NCBI RefSeq assembly: GCF_938031315.1
Contig: NZ_CALHHT010000151.1
Location: forward strand, 1-14,471
Length of the DNA: 14,471 bases
Direction: 5' to 3'
Source of the DNA: an uncultured Campylobacter sp.
GTDB taxonomy: Bacteria; Campylobacterota; Campylobacteria; Campylobacterales; Campylobacteraceae
The notes below the pieces were generated by a model, which did not search any database, was not told where the DNA came from, and saw only the letters and a list, made by a program, of their open reading frames with translations. Positions 1 to 7,390 of this stretch are shown piece after piece. Numbering within the stretch: the stretch's first letter is position 1; each line of letters begins with the position of its first letter. A program made the translations under genes and the position numbers.

Positions 1-69
1 CGCCAGATCCAAAAGCGTCGTAATGCCCGCCTTTTGCAGTGCCGCCGCGTCTTTTGCTTCAAAAATCAA
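1..69 (-). CDS. recG: 5' end of probable RecG helicase (partial)
   Basis: Only the first 23 codons are visible; the gene continues to the left of the window. The reading starts at a TTG (complement 69-67), preceded by an AAGGA ribosome binding site about 6 bases upstream. The nearby ATG is in another frame and stops after five codons. The peptide ends in KAGITTLLDLA, which resembles the start of RecG, the ATP-dependent branch-migration helicase that remodels stalled forks and recombination intermediates; RecG N-termini often carry a 'LGI.t..DLL..lP' segment. Family recognition rests on that short match alone, so it is tentative. The reading frame and binding site are better supported than the name. 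Confidence 0.45.
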   Translation of the reverse strand, partial: MIFEAKDAAALQKAGITTLLDLA

Positions 70-706
70 TTTTCATCCTTTAAATTTTATAGGCGTTAAG
101 CCCTTGCGCTACGAAATTTTACGCGTCAAAGCGAAATCGCCCGCCTAAATTTGATCGAAATTTTACGCGCCGCATCGAGCGCTTGCCTAAATTTAGCTCA
201 AATTTTGCTTATTGCGGCAAATTTGCTCGCCGGCTACGCCTGTAAATTTTACTAGCTTACGCGTTGTTTTGTTTGGCGGCTGTATCTTTGCGGCGCGCAC
301 TGGGTTTTAAACAGCACGATCGCTTTTAAAATTTCACGGCGCGATTTGCAAACCGTGTAATCCGAAAGATATGCATGCGCGCATCATCTTTTAAATTTCA
401 CGGCGCGACTTACAAACGGCGAGCGAAATCGCGCTTTGATTTTGCGCGCTGAAATTTTACCGAGCCGCGCACGGCGTCTTTAAATTTAGCCGTTCTTATA
501 AGGCTCGTAAATTTAATCGCTTCTGCAAAGCCCGCAAATTTTAACGCGACGCGCGACGCAAGCGCGGTTTTAAATTTAAACGCGCAAACTGTCCGCAAAC
601 GCAGCGCAAAAGTAAAATTTAGCGCCGTCCGCGCCGCTTTACAAATTTTAAAATTTACCCAAATTTTAGGCCGGTCGCAGGTATGCACTCGCTGTGCCGC
701 GACGGG
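70..706. other. RAATTY-dense spacer between recG and the M16-like gene
   Basis: I see no convincing gene in these 637 bases. By hand I count 19 AAATTT hexamers, for example at 82, 114, 147, 158, 189, 200, 219, 244, 329, 393, 452, 482, 509, 536, 572, 615, 643, 651 and 661. Chance would give under one. Distances between sites vary (8 to about 80 bases), so this is not a tandem or CRISPR array. A 92-codon minus-strand frame (410-688) is rich in 'KF' pairs, only because AAATTT reads as Lys-Phe in that frame; it has no ribosome binding site or recognisable domain. Confidence 0.8.
324..418. repeat. Imperfect direct repeat pair (~30 bp, 65 bp apart)
   Basis: A block starting TTTTAAAATTTCACGGCGCG at 324-353 recurs, slightly altered, at 389-418. 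Both copies read AAATTTCACGGCGCGA followed by a TT/CTTRCAAACSG-like end. It is a local duplication inside the RAATTY-rich spacer. Function unknown. Confidence 0.6.
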
Positions 707-1966
707 CTAAATTTTAAGCCCCTTTTTTGCGGCGGCCTCGTCGCAAATGACGGAAAAGCTTAGGTTCATGATCTCGTCGTGCGACTTGATGAAATCGTTG
801 AGCGCCCCGAGTTTTAGCGTCTCGATGCGCTTTAAATTTCGCTCGAACTCGCCGAATGCGTAGCCCTTGTAATACTCGCTCTGCGCGATCGCCGCGCGCT
901 TAAACATCGTCTCTTTTTGCAGCACCGCGCTTCCGATTAGGAATTTTTTTGCGCTTTTTAGCTCCGCTTCGCTCACGCCCGAGGCGATAAATTTCGCGAT
1001 CTCCTCTTTTATGAGCGCGGCAGCGTTTTGTAAATTTTCGTTTTTGGTCTGCAGATAGCCCCAAAACTCGCGGCGGCTAAGCTCGAAATCGCCGCGCGCA
1101 TAGACCGAGTACGCAAGCCCGTGTTTGACGCGGATGCGCTCCATCAGCCTGCTGCCGAAACCGCTGCTTCCGAGCACGAAAAGCGCGGTGTTTGCGATGA
1201 ACTCCTGCTCCTTCGGCAGCGCAAAGGGCGCACCGAAGTAGATGTAGGCCTGCTGCGTCTGCTCCTTTTGAATCTTTATCTTTTTCGCATCGCTCGGCGT
1301 GAAAAACGGCAGCTCGCGCTTTTCTCTGCTCGAAAAGAGGCTTAAAATTTCTGCGATTTTTGGGTTTTTATCGCTCACGTCGCCGCATAAAACGACGTAT
1401 AAATTCTCTAAACTCAGCGAGGCGAAAAACTCCCGCACGTCCTTCATAGTGATCCGCTCTATGCTCGCCTCGTCGCCTATGAGCGGCTGAGCGAGCCTCG
1501 TGCGCGGATACAGAAGCGCTTTTAGGTTGCACGTCGCGATGTAATCAAACTCGCTTTTTAGCACGGCGATCTCGCCTATGGTTTGCATTTTTAGTTTTTG
1601 AAGCACCGAGGGCGTTAAATTTGGCTTGCTAAGCAGCTCTCGCAGCATATCTAGACCGAAATCGAAGTGCTCTTTTAGGCAGTTTAGCTGGATGCCGAAG
1701 GTCTCAAAATTGCTCGCGGCGCTGATCTCGACCGCGCGAATATCGAGCTTGCGGTGAAATTCGCTCAATCCTAGCGTCTTTGAGCCCTCGCCCAAAACGC
1801 CCGCGCAGATGCGCGCAAGGCCCAGGGTCTTCTCGCTCACCGCGCCGCTTGCTTTAAAAATTAACTTGAAGCTCGCCACCGGCAGCGAATCGTCGAACTG
1901 ATACAAAAAGTCGATTTTAGCGCTCTTACCGCCTTTGATCTTAAGTGAAATCTCTTTTTTTTCCAT
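707..1966 (-). CDS. M16 (insulinase-like) family protein lacking the zinc-binding motif
   Basis: This 419-residue protein has the M16 two-domain layout. The N-terminal half ends in a 'P...LIGDEASIERIT' segment and a 'LYVVLCGDV' strand, and the second half carries the conserved 'RIRVKHGLAYSVYA' Arg/Tyr segment (about residues 277-290). The catalytic HxxEH motif should fall in the 'GLARICAGVL' segment: there His, Glu and His are replaced by Arg52, Ala55 and Gly56, so it should not bind zinc or cut peptide bonds itself. In M16 pairs one subunit is often inactive and helps bind substrate, and H. pylori HP0657 beside mqnC (HP0656) is a similar case. No signal peptide is obvious. The ATG has AAGGA about 5 bases upstream. 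A 415-bp spacer separates it from mqnC, so it may have its own promoter, which I could not locate. Confidence 0.85.
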   Translation of the reverse strand: MEKKEISLKIKGGKSAKIDFLYQFDDSLPVASFKLIFKASGAVSEKTLGLARICAGVLGEGSKTLGLSEFHRKLDIRAVEISAASNFETFGIQLNCLKEHFDFGLDMLRELLSKPNLTPSVLQKLKMQTIGEIAVLKSEFDYIATCNLKALLYPRTRLAQPLIGDEASIERITMKDVREFFASLSLENLYVVLCGDVSDKNPKIAEILSLFSSREKRELPFFTPSDAKKIKIQKEQTQQAYIYFGAPFALPKEQEFIANTALFVLGSSGFGSRLMERIRVKHGLAYSVYARGDFELSRREFWGYLQTKNENLQNAAALIKEEIAKFIASGVSEAELKSAKKFLIGSAVLQKETMFKRAAIAQSEYYKGYAFGEFERNLKRIETLKLGALNDFIKSHDEIMNLSFSVICDEAAAKKGLKI

Positions 1967-2381
1967 CGTTTTCCTTTATAAAATTTTTAAATTTCATCGT
2001 TCTTGCAGGCGCAGTTTTAAAATTTTGACGCAGCTGCGCCGCGCCGTATTCGCAGTACGAGACGAAATATATCCGCGCTCAAATACGGCAAATGCTTTAG
2101 CGAGATGTCTCTCACGCGCCGTCTCCGTTGCATTGATCTTGCGGCGTGGAATTTCGCGTCCAAAAAATTTTAAGGCGAAATTCCATAGCGAAATGAAATT
2201 TTACCGTGCAAATTCCGCTTGTGCCTGTAAATTTAAACCCGTACCCATATCAAAATTTTAAATTTCGTTGCAAAATTCCACGATCGCAAAAATTCGCTAT
2301 CTGTTTTAAGACAAAATTTTACCGCTAAATTCGCGCCGTAAGCGCATAAATTTCCCGCCGCAAACACGCAAAAGCCCGATT
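1967..2381. other. RAATTY-dense spacer between mqnC and the M16-like gene
   Basis: No gene is supported here. I count 16 RAATTY hexamers in 415 bases, both AAATTT and AAATTC/GAATTT forms, clustered mainly at 1980-2020 and 2150-2350. A plus-strand frame (1935-2261) crosses it but has no family features or ribosome binding site. It should hold the 3' end of the mqnC transcript and possibly the promoter of the M16-like gene; a clear terminator or -10 is not visible. Confidence 0.75.
2147..2185. repeat. 11-bp perfect inverted repeat, 17-bp spacer
   Basis: TGGAATTTCGC at 2147-2157 is matched by its reverse complement GCGAAATTCCA at 2175-2185. Each arm contains one RAATTY site and a third (AAATTT) lies in the loop. 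It could form a hairpin on either strand but has no T-tract, so it is not a typical terminator. Confidence 0.6.
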
Positions 2382-3431
2382 TTAAGCGTAAGTCTCCAAA
2401 ATATCGTAGTTGGTGTTGCGCTTGGCGGGTATTTCGTCCACGTCGCGGATCAGCGCTATCATCTCGTCCTTGCTCATCCGAAAGCTCGCGCCCGCCGCCT
2501 TTACGACGTTTTCCTCCATCATCGTGCTTCCCAGATCGTTCGCGCCGAATTTCAGCGCCAGCTGCCCGATGTAGCTGCCTTGCGTGACCCAGCTACTTTG
2601 GATGTTTTTGAAATTATCCAGAAATAGCCGCGAGACGGCGAGCAGGCGCAGGTAACGGCTCGGGCTTTGCTTTTTGATCTCGGGATGCTCGCGCAAAAGG
2701 CGGGTGTTTTGCCCCTGAAAGCTCCATAAAATAAACGCTCGAAAGCCGCCCGTGCGGTCTTGCAGCTCGCGGATTTTATCCCAGTGCTCTACGATCTCGC
2801 GCGTGCTCTCCAGAGTGCCGAACATCATAGTGGCGGTCGTTTTCATACCGATGCTGTGCGCCTCCTCGTGCACTCTAAGCCACGTGGCGCTGTCGCTTTT
2901 GCGCGGCGCTACGAGGTCTCGCACGCGGTCGCTTAAAATTTCGGCTCCGGCTCCGGGCATCGAGTAAAGCCCCTTGGCTTGCAGCCTGCGAAGTACTTCA
3001 AGCGTGCTGATGCCGCTAAGACGCGCGATATAATCGATCTCGATCGCCGAGAAGCCGTGGATCGTGATGCTCGGGTAATTTTTGCGGATGAACTCCACGA
3101 GATCCTCGTACCATTCGATTCTCAGCTTCGGATGAACGCCGCCTTGAAATAAAATTTGCGTACCGCCCACGGCGATGAGCTCCTCGATCTTTTCGCCGAT
3201 CTGCTCAAAGCTTAGCACGTAGGCGTCCGCGTCGCTTGCGTGGCGATAAAATGCGCAAAATTTGCAATCCACCATGCAGGCGTTGGTGTAGTTTATGTTT
3301 CGATCGATGATGAAGGTCGTGACGCGATCCGGGTGCAGCTCGCGCTTGCGCGCAAACGCCGCGCGCCCAAGCTCGTTTAGATCGGCGTGCTCGATCAGCT
3401 CTAGCGCCTCATCGGCGCTCATTCTAGCCAT
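2382..3431 (-). CDS. mqnC: Cyclic dehypoxanthinyl futalosine synthase MqnC
   Basis: This radical SAM enzyme closes the ring of dehypoxanthinyl futalosine in the futalosine route to menaquinone, the pathway used by epsilonproteobacteria. The 349-residue length fits the family. The CxxxCxxC cluster motif is Cys52, Cys56, Cys59 ('ACMVDCKFCAFYR'), followed by 'GGTQILFQGGVHP' and 'SMPGAGAEILSDRVR', both typical of MqnC rather than MqnE. The C-terminal part has the 'SSWVTQG...GANDLGSTMMEENVV' block of the MqnC/MqnE/CofH group. The chosen ATG (complement 3431-3429) lies 3-4 bases after a GGGAG and overlaps the nfeD-like gene by 8 bases. An ATG three codons later is 12 bases from GGGAG and is the alternative. 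The overlap implies co-translation with the upstream SPFH and NfeD genes. Confidence 0.95.
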   Translation of the reverse strand: MARMSADEALELIEHADLNELGRAAFARKRELHPDRVTTFIIDRNINYTNACMVDCKFCAFYRHASDADAYVLSFEQIGEKIEELIAVGGTQILFQGGVHPKLRIEWYEDLVEFIRKNYPSITIHGFSAIEIDYIARLSGISTLEVLRRLQAKGLYSMPGAGAEILSDRVRDLVAPRKSDSATWLRVHEEAHSIGMKTTATMMFGTLESTREIVEHWDKIRELQDRTGGFRAFILWSFQGQNTRLLREHPEIKKQSPSRYLRLLAVSRLFLDNFKNIQSSWVTQGSYIGQLALKFGANDLGSTMMEENVVKAAGASFRMSKDEMIALIRDVDEIPAKRNTNYDILETYA

Positions 3432-3966
3432 TGGCTCCCTTTAAATTTACATCGCTTGCGGCGGCGTTGGAATTTTTATCGTCAGTACCTGCGCCATCCG
3501 CGTCGCCTAAATTTACGCCGCCGTCATTTAAATTTACGCCGTCTGTGTCGCTAGAATTTCGACTGCTATCTTTTTTAATCACGATCTGGCCGTTTTTTAC
3601 GCCTAAAATTTCGACGCGGTCGCCTTCGTTAAGATCTGAAATTTCATCGCTTTTCCAAAACGTGCCTTTGAAATAGACCATGCCGTTTTTGACGGTGCCG
3701 GTGCCGCTCTCGTCTAAAAAATTATCCTCATGTTTCTCTTCGGGTTTGAAAAAGCGTGATTTTAGCGGCCTTTTAAGTGCGATCAGAAGCACGAACGAAA
3801 GTACGAACGAAAGCAGAATTTGCACGTCCCAATCAAGATGAAAGCCGAAGCTCAAAAGCCCCGTGATGAAAAATCCGGCGCTGAAAAATATAAAGGTAAA
3901 ATCCATCACCAAAAGCTCGACGATCGCCAAAATCACGCCGATTATGATAAAAATCAGCGCGTTCAT
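3424..3966 (-). CDS. NfeD-like membrane protein with repeat-coded tail
   Basis: This is a short NfeD-family protein of 180 residues. Residues about 3-65 form hydrophobic helices ('ALIFIIIGVILAIVELLVM' and following). Residues about 88-135 ('GTGTVKNGMVYFKGTFW...GDRVEILGVKNGQIVIKK') form the OB-fold domain seen at NfeD C-termini. NfeD proteins act with SPFH/stomatin proteins, commonly encoded next door, in membrane microdomain organisation. The start ATG overlaps the SPFH gene's stop (ATGA, 3963-3966), so translation is probably coupled. After about residue 136 comes a Gly/Asp/Asn-rich tail with 'GVNLNDGGVNLGD' and 'SDVNLKG'; each VNL comes from GTAAATTTA, so the tail is built from the same motif that fills the spacers. 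The tail is unlikely to belong to the conserved fold. Confidence 0.88.
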   Translation of the reverse strand: MNALIFIIIGVILAIVELLVMDFTFIFFSAGFFITGLLSFGFHLDWDVQILLSFVLSFVLLIALKRPLKSRFFKPEEKHEDNFLDESGTGTVKNGMVYFKGTFWKSDEISDLNEGDRVEILGVKNGQIVIKKDSSRNSSDTDGVNLNDGGVNLGDADGAGTDDKNSNAAASDVNLKGANG

Positions 3967-4883
3967 TTAGCATCCTTCGCGCCGTTTTTGCCGAGGAATT
4001 CTTTAAGCACGCTAAGAGAGCCGATAAGCTCGCTCGTTTCGTAAGGGATCAAAATTTTATCCTTGCTAGGGTTTTTGGACAGCTCGCTGAAGGCGTTTAT
4101 GCGGCCCTGCGCGAGCAGGTATTCCGCCGCAAAGCTAGAAGCGCTCATCGCTAAATTTATATTATCCATCGCGTCTTTTTGGCCTTGCGCAAGCGCGATC
4201 TGCTCGTATTTTTTCGCATCCGCCATACGCTCGATCGCCTCGGCTTCGAGCACCTTCTCCTGCTTTAGCGCCTCGGCGTTTCGGATGAGGGCTGCTTTTT
4301 CAGCCTCGGCTTTAAGCTCGATCGCGCGCTTTTCGCGCTCGGCTTTCATCTGCATATTCATCGCCTCTTCGATGCCGTGCGGTACCGAAATTTCGGAGAT
4401 CTCCACGCGCATGATCTTTACGCCCCAGTTATCCGCAGCGTCGCCCAGAGCGATTTGCAGTTTGGAATTTAACTGATCGCGCGAGCTAAGCGTGCTGTCT
4501 AGGCTCATCTCGCCGATCGCGCTACGTAGCGTCGTCATCGCTAAATTTGAAATCGCGCGGCGATAATCCTCGACGTTGTAAAGCGCCATCTTGCCGTCGA
4601 TAACCTTCAAAAACACGATACCGTCTACGCTTATGTTGACGTTATCTTTGGTGATGACTTGCTGCTTGCTGATGTCCACGAGCTGCTCGCGCACGCTCAT
4701 CTTCGCGCGCACCGCGTCAAAAAATGGCACGATGATGTGAAAGCCGCCATCAAGCACCTTGTGAAAGCGACCCAGCCGCTCGATGATCAAAATTTCTGAT
4801 TGTGAGACGATCTTGACCCCCATCTTTAGAATTGCCGCGATGAGGACGCAAAATACTATTACCGTAGTTACGAACCCTTCCAT
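3963..4883 (-). CDS. SPFH/stomatin-prohibitin family membrane protein
   Basis: This protein of about 306 residues has one N-terminal membrane segment ('FVTTVIVFCVLIAAILKMG', roughly residues 4-22). An SPFH domain follows ('SQSEILIIERLGRFHKVLDGGFHIIVPFFD... ISVDGIVFLKVID... VKIMRVEISEISVP'). Then comes a Glu/Ala/Lys-rich coiled coil (about residues 170-235) and a C-terminal 'KNPSKDKILIPYE' segment typical of the paraslipin/QmcA type. Such proteins oligomerise into scaffolds at the inner membrane and work with NfeD, encoded immediately downstream with a 4-base overlap. I chose the ATG at complement 4883-4881 because AGGAG lies 5 bases upstream. A longer in-frame TTG reading from 4910 would place that ribosome binding site inside the gene and overlap the promoter. 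It is the first gene of the SPFH-NfeD-mqnC operon. Confidence 0.93.
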   Translation of the reverse strand: MEGFVTTVIVFCVLIAAILKMGVKIVSQSEILIIERLGRFHKVLDGGFHIIVPFFDAVRAKMSVREQLVDISKQQVITKDNVNISVDGIVFLKVIDGKMALYNVEDYRRAISNLAMTTLRSAIGEMSLDSTLSSRDQLNSKLQIALGDAADNWGVKIMRVEISEISVPHGIEEAMNMQMKAEREKRAIELKAEAEKAALIRNAEALKQEKVLEAEAIERMADAKKYEQIALAQGQKDAMDNINLAMSASSFAAEYLLAQGRINAFSELSKNPSKDKILIPYETSELIGSLSVLKEFLGKNGAKDAK

Positions 4884-4909
4884 TTTCACTCCTGAATTAA
4901 AATTTCGCA

Positions 4910-4918
4910 ATTATAGCA
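4910..4918 (-). promoter_or_regulatory. Extended -10 promoter for the SPFH-NfeD-mqnC operon
   Basis: On the minus strand the sequence reads TGCTATAAT (4918 to 4910), a perfect extended -10. Transcription would start near 4903, giving a leader of about 20 bases that contains the AGGAG site. No clear -35 is present, as is usual for Campylobacter housekeeping promoters. Confidence 0.7.
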
Positions 4919-4951
4919 TTTTTAGCTTATTTTGGCTTTTAAGGCGCGTCG

Positions 4952-4960
4952 TGATACAAT
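4952..4960 (+). promoter_or_regulatory. Extended -10 promoter for the MFS gene at 5002
   Basis: TGATACAAT at 4952-4960 is an extended -10 (TG-n-TACAAT) lying about 40 bases before the MFS start codon and back-to-back with the SPFH promoter. The ten bases GTGATACAAT also occur in front of nikK at 12966-12975. Confidence 0.6.
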
Positions 4961-5001
4961 TTCGCTAGATTTTTTATATTAAATTTACGGGATAAAATTT
5001 T

Positions 5002-6192
5002 ATGATCAGATACATCGTGCTGCTTAGACATTCGCGCAACTACCGACTGCTCTTTTCGGCGGGTTTTATATGTATGTTCGGCTTGTGGTTTTCTGTGGTG
5101 GGGGTCGCTACGCTACTCATAGAGCTTGGAGCGCCGGTGTGGGCGATCACGGCGGTAGGCGTCGTTTCGTTCGTGCCAAACGTCTTTTTAGCGCCCATTA
5201 ACGGCATCATCGTGGATAAATTTCAACCAAAGCCCCTGATGACGGCGATGTTTATAACCGAGATGATCAGTATTTTCATGCTGATTTTTATCGATAGTTT
5301 GGATTATCTGTGGCTGCTGCTTCTGATTGTGGTCGTGCGCAGCGTCGCAGGCACGCTGTTTTTTCAGACCGAATCCTCCACGCTGCCGAAATTTCTAAGC
5401 CGTCCTTATCTCAAGCTTGCTAACGAGATGACGGGCATTATCTGGACGATCACCTATACTTTCGGCATGGCGAGTGCGGGCGTTTTTATCCACTATTTCG
5501 GCGTGCGAGCGGCGTTTATTTTGGATTTTTGCTTATACGTTTTTTCGTTTTTCATCCTGCTGCGGCTAAATTTTAAAGACCTCGCAAGAAACGCGCGTGA
5601 GCCGGTGTTTAAGATGCTAAAGGAGGGCTTTTCTTACCTGCGCTCGCATCCTTTGGTGGTGCATCTCATCGTCCTTCACGCCTTCGTCGCCGTCACCACC
5701 TACGACAATCTCATCGCGCTTCTTGCAAAATATCGCTACAAAGAAATTTTAAGCGCTTCGCTAGTCATCGGGCTTATGAATATGTCGCGTTCGGCAGCTG
5801 CATTTTTCGGGCAGATATGGCTGAGCAAAATCGTAAACAAGCACACTTTTTTTTGGATCCTGCTGGGGCAGTTTGCGGGCATCGCGCTGTGGGCGGTGCT
5901 GGAGTTTAACTACTGGCTTTCGTTTGCGGGCATGATCGCGGCGGGATTTTTCATCACGACGGTGTGGTCGTATTCTTTTACGCAGCTACAAAACCACGTC
6001 GATAGGGAGTTTTTCGGGCGCGTCATCGCCTACAACGACATGGCGTATTTCATCGTCGCCACGCTCGTGTCGGCTGTGATCGGATTTTTTTTCGAGCTTG
6101 GATTTTCGCTTTCGCAAATCACCTTCGGCATGGGTTTTATGTTCGCAATCGCGGCGTTTTATTATAAATTTCTGATCTACGAAAAAATTTGA
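5002..6192 (+). CDS. Major facilitator superfamily transporter (MFS_3-like)
   Basis: This 396-residue integral membrane protein has about a dozen hydrophobic segments by eye and a central charged loop after about residue 190 ('LNFKDLARNAREPVFKMLKEGFSYLRSHP'). That loop is typical of the MFS_3 group of efflux-type carriers. The loop between helices 2 and 3 reads 'APINGIIVDKFQPKPLM', a variant of MFS motif A (GxxxDxxxPK). The substrate cannot be told from sequence; proton-driven export of a small molecule is the family default. The ATG follows a weak GGGAT about 11 bases upstream, so translation initiation may be modest. The gene stands alone on the plus strand, divergent from the SPFH operon, and ends 11 bases before the stop of a convergent, differently built MFS gene. 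Confidence 0.85.
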   Translation: MIRYIVLLRHSRNYRLLFSAGFICMFGLWFSVVGVATLLIELGAPVWAITAVGVVSFVPNVFLAPINGIIVDKFQPKPLMTAMFITEMISIFMLIFIDSLDYLWLLLLIVVVRSVAGTLFFQTESSTLPKFLSRPYLKLANEMTGIIWTITYTFGMASAGVFIHYFGVRAAFILDFCLYVFSFFILLRLNFKDLARNAREPVFKMLKEGFSYLRSHPLVVHLIVLHAFVAVTTYDNLIALLAKYRYKEILSASLVIGLMNMSRSAAAFFGQIWLSKIVNKHTFFWILLGQFAGIALWAVLEFNYWLSFAGMIAAGFFITTVWSYSFTQLQNHVDREFFGRVIAYNDMAYFIVATLVSAVIGFFFELGFSLSQITFGMGFMFAIAAFYYKFLIYEKI

Positions 6193-6202
6193 AATTTGGC
6201 TC

Positions 6203-6239
6203 GCTATCTTTTCGGCGCGATCTCGGGGCGAAAGATAGC
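6203..6239. terminator. Inverted repeat at the junction of two convergent MFS genes
   Basis: GCTATCTTT (6203-6211) pairs with AAAGATAGC (6231-6239), and a CG/CG pair extends the stem across one bulged T. It sits where the two convergent genes end, a natural place for a two-way terminator. Neither side has a tight T-tract: on the minus strand an A/T-rich stretch follows about 10 bases later. The assignment is weak. Confidence 0.35.
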
Positions 6240-7355
6240 AAATACGAATAAAAAGCTCATCGCCGCAAAAAACACCCATATAAAGCCGTTTGCGCCCAAA
6301 AATTTCATCATCGCGCCGATTATCAAAGGAGAGCAGAGCGACGCGCTCGAATAGATAAAGAGCATCGCCGCCGAAATTTGCACGCGAGATGCACCCTCGC
6401 CGGTGATGGAGTCGTTTGCGCGCGCGATGGCGAGCGAATACAAAGGAAAGGCGCCAAATCCCAACATCAGCGCAAGCGCGCATGTTAGGATGAAGCTCTT
6501 AGCAAAAAATAGCGCCGTGCAGGCCGTGATGCCTACTGCGCAAACTATCATTATAGCGCGCTTACGGCCAAATTTATCCGAGATCGTGCCGCAGATGAGC
6601 TGGGCTAAAAAGCCTCCGACCATCGCCGATCCCATAAATGCGCCCACCGAGCCCACTCCAAGCCCTGCGCTTAGCACGAAAACGCTCGCCATCGAAAAAA
6701 AGCCGTTAATCAAAATGCCCGCGCAAACCACCGTCGCAAACGCAAGCGGCGGCACGATCGAAATTTGCGGCATACAGATGCGCATGCGAGCGGGAACTCT
6801 GGGAGGGTTGAAGCGGATTAAATTTACCGGCAGCAGCGCCAGGATGATGAAAAATGCGCTTAGCACGAAGACCTTCATCGTTCCGAAATTTAGCGCTAAA
6901 ATTATAACTCCTATCGCAAACGCGCCGTAAAAAACCGCTTCGTAGATCGCCAGCACGCGGGAGCGGATGGAGTTTGTGATCTTTGAGTTTATCCAGCTTT
7001 CGATTATCATCAAAAGCGCGTAATAACAAAAGCCCAAAATGAAGCGCAAAATCGCCCAATACACGAGGTTTGAGCCTAGATCGTGCAGCATCGCCGCGAT
7101 ACCAAAAAGCGCCGTAAAGACCGCGTATGCCCGCACGTACGAGAGCGCGCCGATTATCGAAGGCACGAAAAAGCCGCTAAAGATCGCTCCTAAAAAGAAA
7201 AATGCAGAAATCGCTCCGATCTCAAGCTCGCTGTGGCCGGATTCTTTTAGCATGATGCCCGCGCTTGCGATGACTAGCGCGTCGCCGATAAACATAAAGA
7301 AAATCCCCAGAAATAGGGGGCTTAGCGAGCGTGCCGCGCGCATAGATTCAAACAA
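6204..7355 (-). CDS. Major facilitator superfamily transporter (YcaD-like)
   Basis: This 383-residue protein has about 12 hydrophobic segments. Motif A appears after the central loop as 'GTISDKFGRKRAIM', and the first half has 'LRFILGFCYYALLMIIESWIN', as in YcaD-type MFS carriers. The substrate is unknown. The start is a TTG (complement 7355-7353): AAGGGA lies 6 bases upstream, while the first ATG is four codons further in and 18 bases from that site. A -10 (TACAAT, complement 7390-7385) lies about 30 bases before the start codon, giving a short leader. The gene converges on the other MFS gene but shares little motif structure with it, so this is not a recent duplication. Confidence 0.87.
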   Translation of the reverse strand: MFESMRAARSLSPLFLGIFFMFIGDALVIASAGIMLKESGHSELEIGAISAFFFLGAIFSGFFVPSIIGALSYVRAYAVFTALFGIAAMLHDLGSNLVYWAILRFILGFCYYALLMIIESWINSKITNSIRSRVLAIYEAVFYGAFAIGVIILALNFGTMKVFVLSAFFIILALLPVNLIRFNPPRVPARMRICMPQISIVPPLAFATVVCAGILINGFFSMASVFVLSAGLGVGSVGAFMGSAMVGGFLAQLICGTISDKFGRKRAIMIVCAVGITACTALFFAKSFILTCALALMLGFGAFPLYSLAIARANDSITGEGASRVQISAAMLFIYSSASLCSPLIIGAMMKFLGANGFIWVFFAAMSFLFVFAIFRPEIAPKR

Positions 7356-7384
7356 TGACTTTCCCTTGGAATTAAATTTGGCGT

Positions 7385-7390
7385 ATTGTA
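7385..7390 (-). promoter_or_regulatory. -10 element for the YcaD-like MFS gene
   Basis: On the minus strand TACAAT (7390 to 7385) is followed about 18 bases later by the AAGGGA ribosome binding site and the TTG start. It lacks the TG extension. An A/T-rich stretch lies upstream, as is common for Campylobacter promoters. Confidence 0.5.

Noticed and set aside
82..249. Helically phased A-tracts giving bent DNA (intervals 32, 33, 11, 31, 11)
   Set aside because: The near 10.5-bp phasing fails after about 220 (19, 25, then 30, 27, 27, 36, 43, 28) and is not repeated in other spacers.
410..688. 92-codon minus-strand frame as a gene
   Set aside because: No ribosome binding site, no domain, and its Lys-Phe pattern follows from the AAATTT sites; later site intervals are not multiples of three.
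70..706. CRISPR array or tandem satellite suggested by recurring AAATTT
   Set aside because: The shared unit is only 6-8 bases, spacing varies from 8 to about 80 bases, and there are no constant-length repeats or spacers.
2340..2390. Terminator hairpin after mqnC (AAAATCGGGCTTTT region)
   Set aside because: The stem is mainly A-T with a tiny loop and no T-tract; too weak to call.
4884..4910. Longer SPFH protein starting at TTG 4910
   Set aside because: It would overlap the TATAAT promoter and place the AGGAG site inside the coding region; the ATG at 4883 has correct spacing.
5002..7355. Recent duplication of an MFS gene
   Set aside because: The two proteins differ in motif A position and sequence, start type and internal loops; they belong to different MFS subgroups.
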